64,000 nt of DNA from a virus. Below the pieces are notes generated by a model. That model saw only the letters and a list, made by a program, of their open reading frames with translations. It was not told the DNA's origin and did no database searches. Positions 59,144-64,000 of the stretch are shown piece by piece. The position numbers and the translations under genes were made by a program. The stretch covers positions 62,001-126,000 of the IMG/VR virus record IMGVR_UViG_3300023179_000027. One strand, given 5' to 3'. Each line of letters opens with the position of its first letter. The first letter of the stretch is position 1.

Positions 59144-59793
59144 TTTCGAACTTTTTCATATGGATCTTTAGCTAAAACAAAATTACCTGACACACTTATT
59201 CTAAGTCCATTAGAATTATAAAATGGATATACTTGATGAATAAAGTTACTTGGGAATAAAATCATGGTATTTTCTGAGTCTTTCCCCACAGGTAATACAA
59301 TAGTTTGTGTTCTACCTAAGGTATCAACATACACAAATTCAAAAGATCCTGCACTAGGTGCTGCTGATATTTTTGAAATTCCATTATATATTTCATCTTC
59401 CAAAGTATATGGCACGTTTATCCAAATAACAAACGATAATATACCAAAATGTTCATGCATAGGGTTAAATTCATATTTTTTCTGAAAATTTACCCAAATA
59501 TCATAAAGTCTAATATATTGATCTGATCCATAATGGCGATAGTGGTATAGTATATTATAATAATCAATATATTTTTGCACATAAGGTAAGAATAAGTTTT
59601 CAGAGTAATCAAACGATTGTTTTAATTGGTATTCATACTCTATATTACCGGCTAAAGAACTATTATACTTTGGATAATTATTTAAATTGTTTTTAATTTT
59701 TTTAACTTCTTCTTTTATTGGACGTAATTCATGTTCTGATAATTTGATTATCATGTAACCAATATTAGGAAATAATTTAAACTCAAAATTCAT
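59140..59793 (-). CDS. 2OG-Fe(II) oxygenase
   Basis: 217 aa. FNPMHEHFGILSFVIWINVP supplies H-x-H, ILFPSNFIHQVYPF the distal His, and GLRISVSGNF the Arg-x-Ser that binds 2-oxoglutarate. Common in T4-like aquatic phages; substrates are not established. Related by motif order to the protein at 16740. Confidence 0.78.
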   Translation of the reverse strand: MNFEFKLFPNIGYMIIKLSEHELRPIKEEVKKIKNNLNNYPKYNSSLAGNIEYEYQLKQSFDYSENLFLPYVQKYIDYYNILYHYRHYGSDQYIRLYDIWVNFQKKYEFNPMHEHFGILSFVIWINVPYTLEDEIYNGISKISAAPSAGSFEFVYVDTLGRTQTIVLPVGKDSENTMILFPSNFIHQVYPFYNSNGLRISVSGNFVLAKDPYEKVRK

Positions 59794-60050
59794 TAAAGTG
59801 TTTTTCCAACCGTTTCCAAAATTTCGTTGAGTTCTTCGTGTTCTTTATTTGCAGCACCCAAATTAGCTTTATGAGCGATACGAATAGCTTTTTTAAGCAC
59901 ACTTGGTTTTACTTCTAATTCTTCTGCTACAGCTTTAATGGTATCACTAAGCCCACCTTGCAATGTTTCAATTTCATGCATCACTGCACAACCTTCATTA
60001 ATAAGTTGGGTTAATTTATTTTTTGCTTCACCAGTAAAAGTTCTTGACAT
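59793..60050 (-). CDS. DsbA-like dsDNA-binding late transcription protein
   Basis: 85 aa, all helical, with AEELEVKPSVLKKAIRIAHK and a C-terminal ELNEILETV. The size and the helix order fit the T4 DsbA family that supports late transcription. If right, it links to the TAAATA late motifs in this window. AAGGAT before the ATG. Confidence 0.55.
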   Translation of the reverse strand: MSRTFTGEAKNKLTQLINEGCAVMHEIETLQGGLSDTIKAVAEELEVKPSVLKKAIRIAHKANLGAANKEHEELNEILETVGKTL

Positions 60051-60143
60051 AAAATATCCTTATAGTATTATGTAATTATACTTTGTTTCTGTAGTTTTTA
60101 CAAATCTTTTGGTTCGTTGTTTTACCAAATAAATAAAAAACTT

Positions 60144-61844
60144 ATGGCACATACAATAGGCACAAATATGGAAAGTAGATATAAAGAACTAGAAATATTA
60201 ATAAAGAAATTTACAAGAAATTTACCAAACGACATAGAATACGAAAATAGGTTAGAAGAAGAACTAGAACTCATAGCAAAATTAGGTTTCGCAAAACACT
60301 TCTTACGTGTAGTAGAAATATTAGAATTAACTAAAGATATACCACATATGACTCGTGGTAGTGCAGGAAGTAGTTTATTATGTTGGTTACTTGGTATTAG
60401 TGATGTTGATCCAATTAAAGAAAAAATACCATTAGCACGTTTTATGAACCCAAAACGTGATGATTTACCAGACATTGATTTAGACTTCCCGCATTATCAA
60501 CAAGAAACAGTGATGAATCGTATCTTTAATCATTGGAAAGGTCAATCAGCACGGGTAAGCAATTATGTTACATATAAAGAGAAAAGTGCCATACGTGAGG
60601 CAGCAAAACGATATGGTGCGAAGGGTAGATTACCTAGAAATATAGATTTAGACAAAGTTGTACCAGAATTTGCTGATGAAGCAAAACGCTTGGTTAATAA
60701 ATTATTAGGTAAAAAACGTTGTATCAGTAAACATTGTGGTGGTATATTAATATTTGATCGTGCTGTCCCGAAAAGTTTAATCAATGCAGAAAACCAAATA
60801 CTATTAGACAAATATGAAATTGAAGATTTAGAACATTTTAAAATTGACATATTATCCAATCGAGGACTATCTCAACTCTATGAAATAGACCCTACAAAAA
60901 ACTTGTTGGACTATCCTGAATATGATGAAAAAACTGCTGAGTTATTACGTAGCGGTAACGTTTTGGGAGTCACACAGGCAGAGAGTCCTGCAATGCGTAG
61001 ATTATTTAGGGCTATAAAACCAACCAAACGTGAAGATTGTGTATTAGCTACAGCATTAATTAGACCAGTTGCCACACAAGGTCGTCGCAAAGCCAGTTTT
61101 TTCCGTGATTGGAGCAAAGACACATTTGATAATACTATTGTGTTTGAAGATGATGCAATCATGTTAATTAGTAAACTATTAGATTGTAACCAATATGAAG
61201 CAGATATGTGGCGTCGTGCCTTTGCTAAACGTAATGAAGAAAAAATATTTGAGTTTATGGATTTGATAGGTAACCATGAAAACAAAGAAGAAGTTTTTTA
61301 TGCATTAACAGAATTAAGTAATTTTGGATTATGTAGGGCACATGCGATTAATTTAGGACGTTTGATATGGGCAATTGCGTATCAAAAAGCACATAATCCT
61401 GAAAAGTTTTGGCGTGCTGTTTTGAAACATTGCCAAGGTAGTTATAGCCGTTGGGTATACCATCATGAGGCCAAATTGGCAGGGGCAATAACAAGTGTGT
61501 ACGAAGGCAATGAAATCAATGAATTAATGACACAGGGTCATTGGCATAGTAAAAAGTTTTTACCTTTTTGTACTGAGTTGAGGAAACCAGGTGAGGTAGA
61601 GTTTTGTGGACTAGTAGCCAATTATCGTGTATTTAAAAGTAAACCAAAAGAATATATTACATTCGTTACCTTAGGAACAGGTAATAATCGTTATATTGAT
61701 GTTATATTAGATAAAGCGGTTAGTTTACATGATTACCCAATAGTATGGGGTGTGGGTAAATTAGGCTACAAAAACAACACAGAATATGTTACAGTTAAGA
61801 AACATAAACGACTAAGTTTGAAAGATTTATTAAATGCAAGTTAA
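60144..61844 (+). CDS. Short DnaE-like family C DNA polymerase
   Basis: 566 aa from ATG 60144 (TTG 60117 possible). TRGSAGSSLLCWLLGISDVD is the palm entry, DLPDIDLDF carries catalytic D112 and D114, and FKIDILSNRGL carries the third Asp, D234. SKHCGGILIF, the finger region (RRAFAKRNEEKIFEF) and a C-terminal OB-like part (VEFCGLVANYR) follow. The PHP domain of bacterial DnaE is missing. Works beside the phage PolB, perhaps in lesion bypass. Confidence 0.85.
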   Translation: MAHTIGTNMESRYKELEILIKKFTRNLPNDIEYENRLEEELELIAKLGFAKHFLRVVEILELTKDIPHMTRGSAGSSLLCWLLGISDVDPIKEKIPLARFMNPKRDDLPDIDLDFPHYQQETVMNRIFNHWKGQSARVSNYVTYKEKSAIREAAKRYGAKGRLPRNIDLDKVVPEFADEAKRLVNKLLGKKRCISKHCGGILIFDRAVPKSLINAENQILLDKYEIEDLEHFKIDILSNRGLSQLYEIDPTKNLLDYPEYDEKTAELLRSGNVLGVTQAESPAMRRLFRAIKPTKREDCVLATALIRPVATQGRRKASFFRDWSKDTFDNTIVFEDDAIMLISKLLDCNQYEADMWRRAFAKRNEEKIFEFMDLIGNHENKEEVFYALTELSNFGLCRAHAINLGRLIWAIAYQKAHNPEKFWRAVLKHCQGSYSRWVYHHEAKLAGAITSVYEGNEINELMTQGHWHSKKFLPFCTELRKPGEVEFCGLVANYRVFKSKPKEYITFVTLGTGNNRYIDVILDKAVSLHDYPIVWGVGKLGYKNNTEYVTVKKHKRLSLKDLLNAS

Positions 61845-62133
61845 ATCAAGATTACATATGCATAATCATGCAGAACCAAATGGTAGAGCATATATTGTTG
61901 GAGAAAAACAGGCACTCAGAGCCTTAGGTGAAGCATTAATAAAAACAAGTAAATCAGTAATTGGACTGGATACTATTGAACTATATACAAGTGATGGACA
62001 TAAGTATCAGGTGGTTATAGCTTGTGATATTAGTGAGCAAGAATGGCAATCACTTCCTGTTCCATATAATAAAAAACATGATCCTTCTCAATTAGAAATT
62101 ATTAAATCATTTGATGAAATAAAAAGTAATTAA
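61834..62133 (+). CDS. Hypothetical protein
   Basis: 99 aa, overlapping the DnaE-like gene by 11 nt and so coupled to it. LGEALIKTSKSVIGLDTIEL then a HKYQVVIAC strand suggest a small alpha/beta domain. Unknown partner protein. Confidence 0.6.
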   Translation: MQVKSRLHMHNHAEPNGRAYIVGEKQALRALGEALIKTSKSVIGLDTIELYTSDGHKYQVVIACDISEQEWQSLPVPYNKKHDPSQLEIIKSFDEIKSN

Positions 62134-62829
62134 TTATTGGAAAATATGTGGGTTTTCTTTACCGTATATTTTAATATACTTCCCTGCTAAAACATCGGCC
62201 TCGGCTTCAATTGGACTACCTGGATAACTAGAACCAGGTTTAATCTTACCCAATTCACCTTGTCTTACATGTACAAGTTCATGAAATACTGTTCTAAGAA
62301 TATCAACTAAATTTCTATTTCTTACATATACCCAAACACTATCTTCACCATCCACATGTCTTCCTGTATGATGATGAGTTTGTGCCTCTCCAGTGTCCTG
62401 ACTTAATTTAATTGCAGGTGGATTCTGTAATTTAAGTATTTTACTAGCCCATTGGCCAAATTTTTGTACATCATCAGTGATAGTATTATCGGTACTGGTT
62501 TCATCTAATTTATTTTTTATCCAATCATCTGGTGTTTTATGATATTTCTTTACAAACAAGTTATGTAAAGCTTTTCCAGTAATACTATGTTTTTTACTAA
62601 TTTCACGCATTAATTTATCAATTGTATTATAATCATGTTTGGATAAACTAGGTAAACGTTTCGCTAACTCTAATTCAGGTGTTTCATAAATGCTTTCACC
62701 TCCTCCGTCACCTCCACTGTCTTCTCCTGACCCTGAAAAACCATAATAAGAAAAGCCTGGAAAAAAGTATTTTCTTAAAGATTTTCTTTTTGATCTTTTT
62801 CTTTCAAAAATAAATTCTGTTGCTCTCAT
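62134..62829 (-). CDS. Zincin metallopeptidase with capsid-targeting-like leader
   Basis: 231 aa. VFHELVHVRQGELG contains an intact H-E-x-x-H; SPIEAEADVLAGKY supplies the third-ligand Glu helix. Start MRATEFIFE|RKRSKRK: I-F-E at residues 7-9, then a strongly basic stretch and a Gly-rich linker. An active protease packaged in the head and injected is the hypothesis. Start preceded by GATAAATA. Confidence 0.7.
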   Translation of the reverse strand: MRATEFIFERKRSKRKSLRKYFFPGFSYYGFSGSGEDSGGDGGGESIYETPELELAKRLPSLSKHDYNTIDKLMREISKKHSITGKALHNLFVKKYHKTPDDWIKNKLDETSTDNTITDDVQKFGQWASKILKLQNPPAIKLSQDTGEAQTHHHTGRHVDGEDSVWVYVRNRNLVDILRTVFHELVHVRQGELGKIKPGSSYPGSPIEAEADVLAGKYIKIYGKENPHIFQ

Positions 62830-62834
62830 TTAAA

Positions 62835-62840
62835 TATTTA
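62835..62840 (-). promoter_or_regulatory. TAAATA late-type motif 5 nt before ATG (minus strand)
   Basis: Minus-strand GATAAATA then tttaa and ATG at 62829; no Shine-Dalgarno. Confidence 0.5.
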
Positions 62841-62865
62841 TCTTTTTTTGGATAGATAGGTTGCA

Positions 62866-63285
62866 TTAGATATTGTTTACACTACCTAATATTTTACTTA
62901 TATTTGGTAATTGTTTTGCAACTTGATTATAAAATAATTCATATGGTTTGGTAGTAAATGCTCTAGTTTCTAAAGCAAGTTGTGCCATTTCTAAGAAATA
63001 TGTATTGGTTGGCCAACGTTTTTTATTTAATTTTAAAGCATCTATTAACATTGACTCTTCTGCTACTTTTTCTAAACGTTTAATTTTTTCAATATTATTA
63101 CATGATAAAGAATTCATAAATTGTATAGCAATAGAATCAGTAGGTATATTAGGATTTTCCATATATCGTGCATATGTATGTACAACATATGCTTCTATTT
63201 CATGGTCTAAGTTAATTCCAGTTCTACATTCGCCCATTAATATGACTTCGTAACTAGCCTTAACATAATCCATAAAATATTTCAT
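62866..63285 (-). CDS. Hypothetical helical protein
   Basis: 139 aa from ATG 63285, ATGA overlap with the Dps-like gene. All-helical looking with YFMDYVKASYEVILMGECRT. Co-translation with Dps suggests a joint role, but no family is recognised. Confidence 0.6.
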   Translation of the reverse strand: MKYFMDYVKASYEVILMGECRTGINLDHEIEAYVVHTYARYMENPNIPTDSIAIQFMNSLSCNNIEKIKRLEKVAEESMLIDALKLNKKRWPTNTYFLEMAQLALETRAFTTKPYELFYNQVAKQLPNISKILGSVNNI

Positions 63286-63725
63286 GCTCTTTCCCTTTTC
63301 AAAATACTTTTTAACATCCAACCATGTTTTCCATGTGCATCAATTCTACTTGCTATAAAATCTGCTATACCTTGTTCATCAGCTTCTTCTGCAAGATGAA
63401 ATGCTTTTTTCCACATATTAGTAATTGTTTGATTATCTTGCTGTAATTCTACAAACATTAACTCTGCACGTGGAATTTTTGTTTGATCTGGTATTTGGCT
63501 TAATTCAGCGAAACGACTAATAGAGCCAGGAGTATAAGCTCCAAGTACACGAACGTACTCAGCCGTTTGGTCAATACTATTTTCGTACACTTCTTCATAT
63601 AAATCTCCCAAGAACTTATGGTACTCAGGAAAATTTGGACCCTCTACGTTCCAATGAAAATTTTGTGCTTTAATTACAAAAGCATAACTTGTTGCCAATA
63701 AAACTTTTAATGAATCTGTTAACAT
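63282..63725 (-). CDS. Dps/ferritin-like protein
   Basis: 147 aa. KAQNFHWNVEGPNFPEYHKFLGD keeps the ferroxidase H, H and D of Dps, and LYEEVYENSIDQTAEYVRVLG the E/D pair. Dps dodecamers oxidise and store iron and shield DNA. With the SOD-like and Fe-S carrier proteins it makes an iron/oxidative-stress set. Shine-Dalgarno is weak (GAGGTAA). Confidence 0.85.
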   Translation of the reverse strand: MLTDSLKVLLATSYAFVIKAQNFHWNVEGPNFPEYHKFLGDLYEEVYENSIDQTAEYVRVLGAYTPGSISRFAELSQIPDQTKIPRAELMFVELQQDNQTITNMWKKAFHLAEEADEQGIADFIASRIDAHGKHGWMLKSILKRERA

Positions 63726-63772
63726 AATTTACCTCGGATATCCTTTTCTATTCCAATAAAAACTATAATCAA

Positions 63773-64000
63773 TCATTTCTTTTTCCTCCCTTGGCAGTGA
63801 GCACGTTGACTAAACCCTTTTGGATTATTACAATTTATACTACGCTTATACTTATTACTCCATTTTTCATCAACTTGTTCTTCATTAGTCATTGCTGTAA
63901 TTCTTCTTTGTCCTTTTTGCGTAAATGGTTTATATTCTTGTTCATATGTTGTAGGGAAAGGAATTCCTGGACTACCACCTGTGTGAAATTCTTCATCATT
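63773..64000 (-). CDS. C-terminal part of a phage protein (runs off the window)
   Basis: 75 codons of an open frame continue past the right edge. The end, INCNNPKGFSQRAHCQGRKK, is a Cys-containing basic tag I associate with C-termini of several marine T4-like phage proteins. The stop overlaps a 15-codon ATG frame (63729-63776). Confidence 0.7.
   Translation of the reverse strand, partial: NDEEFHTGGSPGIPFPTTYEQEYKPFTQKGQRRITAMTNEEQVDEKWSNKYKRSINCNNPKGFSQRAHCQGRKKK

Noticed and set aside
60044-60071. TTGACA-N16-TATTAT on the plus strand before the DnaE-like gene
   Set aside because: The TTGACA is the complement of the DsbA-like gene start (ATGTCAAG), so coincidence is likely; not listed as a promoter.
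63729-63776. 15-codon ATG frame after the truncated gene at the right edge
   Set aside because: Start overlaps the upstream stop, but it is too short to support without homologues.
1-64000. tRNA and rRNA genes
   Set aside because: No cloverleaf with a credible T-loop (GGTTCGANNCC) was seen on either strand by eye; a tRNA scan would be decisive.

Overview
This window is a slice of a large, AT-rich, tailed-phage genome, best read as a T4-related myovirus of an aquatic Gram-negative (probably proteobacterial) host. The evidence is a T4-type family B DNA polymerase, a clamp-like protein, an RNase H/FEN exonuclease, an ATP-dependent ligase, a DsbA-like protein, collagen-like tail fibres, T4-late-like TAAATA promoter motifs, dense overlapping small genes and many short conserved phage proteins of unknown role. 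The ends are not genome ends: a CDS runs off the right edge and no head, tail-tube, terminase or tRNA gene is visible.

Layout. 1-3.5 kb: DNA ligase and small genes. 3.5-9.3 kb, rightward: a membrane/coiled-coil protein, two exported proteins, ClpX, a ribosomal protein bS21 homologue, Hsp20 and ClpS. 9.3-10.3 kb, leftward: a degenerate metallophosphoesterase and an EF-hand membrane protein. 10.4-13.3 kb: a probable virion protein, ClpP and an unknown. 13.3-22.6 kb: an early-type cluster of small genes behind repeated TTGACAATAAAT-N11-TATAAT promoters, with a metallophosphoesterase, a MazG-like protein, a 2OG oxygenase-like protein and a winged-helix protein. 22.6-30.6 kb: an AbrB-like protein, translation initiation factor IF-1, an Fe/Mn-superoxide-dismutase-like protein, an A-type Fe-S carrier and four repetitive tail-fibre proteins, closed by a terminator. 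30.65-38.4 kb, leftward: a second early-type cluster using the same promoter family, then many overlapping small genes and the FEN exonuclease. 38.4-40.3 kb: HNH endonuclease and UvdE. 40.4-42.4 kb: a two-gene rightward island (GP88-like and a zincin-like pseudoenzyme). 42.4-54.9 kb, leftward: surface chemistry (epimerase, two glycosyltransferases, kinase-nucleotidylyltransferase, two sulfotransferases, nucleotidylyltransferase-cupin) interleaved with the 7-deazaguanine pathway (FolE, QueD, QueE, a second T-fold protein, DpdA). 55-60 kb: clamp-like protein, PolB, 2OG oxygenase, DsbA-like. 60.1-62.1 kb: a short DnaE-like family C polymerase. 62.1-64 kb: a zincin, a Dps-like ferritin and a truncated CDS.

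Three themes stand out. First, translation: the phage carries its own IF-1 and bS21, and at least seven genes, including clpX, have TAAATA only 4-6 nt before ATG and no Shine-Dalgarno. This would give leaderless late mRNAs if TAAATA is the late promoter. Second, virion cargo: five unrelated proteins (SOD-like, GP88-like, two zincin-like, one unknown) start with a short leader carrying (I/L)-x-E, usually at residues 7-9, like the T4 capsid-targeting sequence cut by the prohead protease. They may be packaged and injected. Third, DNA and surface modification: a DpdA pathway without a visible QueC, and a possible sulfation cassette.

Functional calls rest on motif recognition by eye. No database search, alignment program or structure prediction was run.
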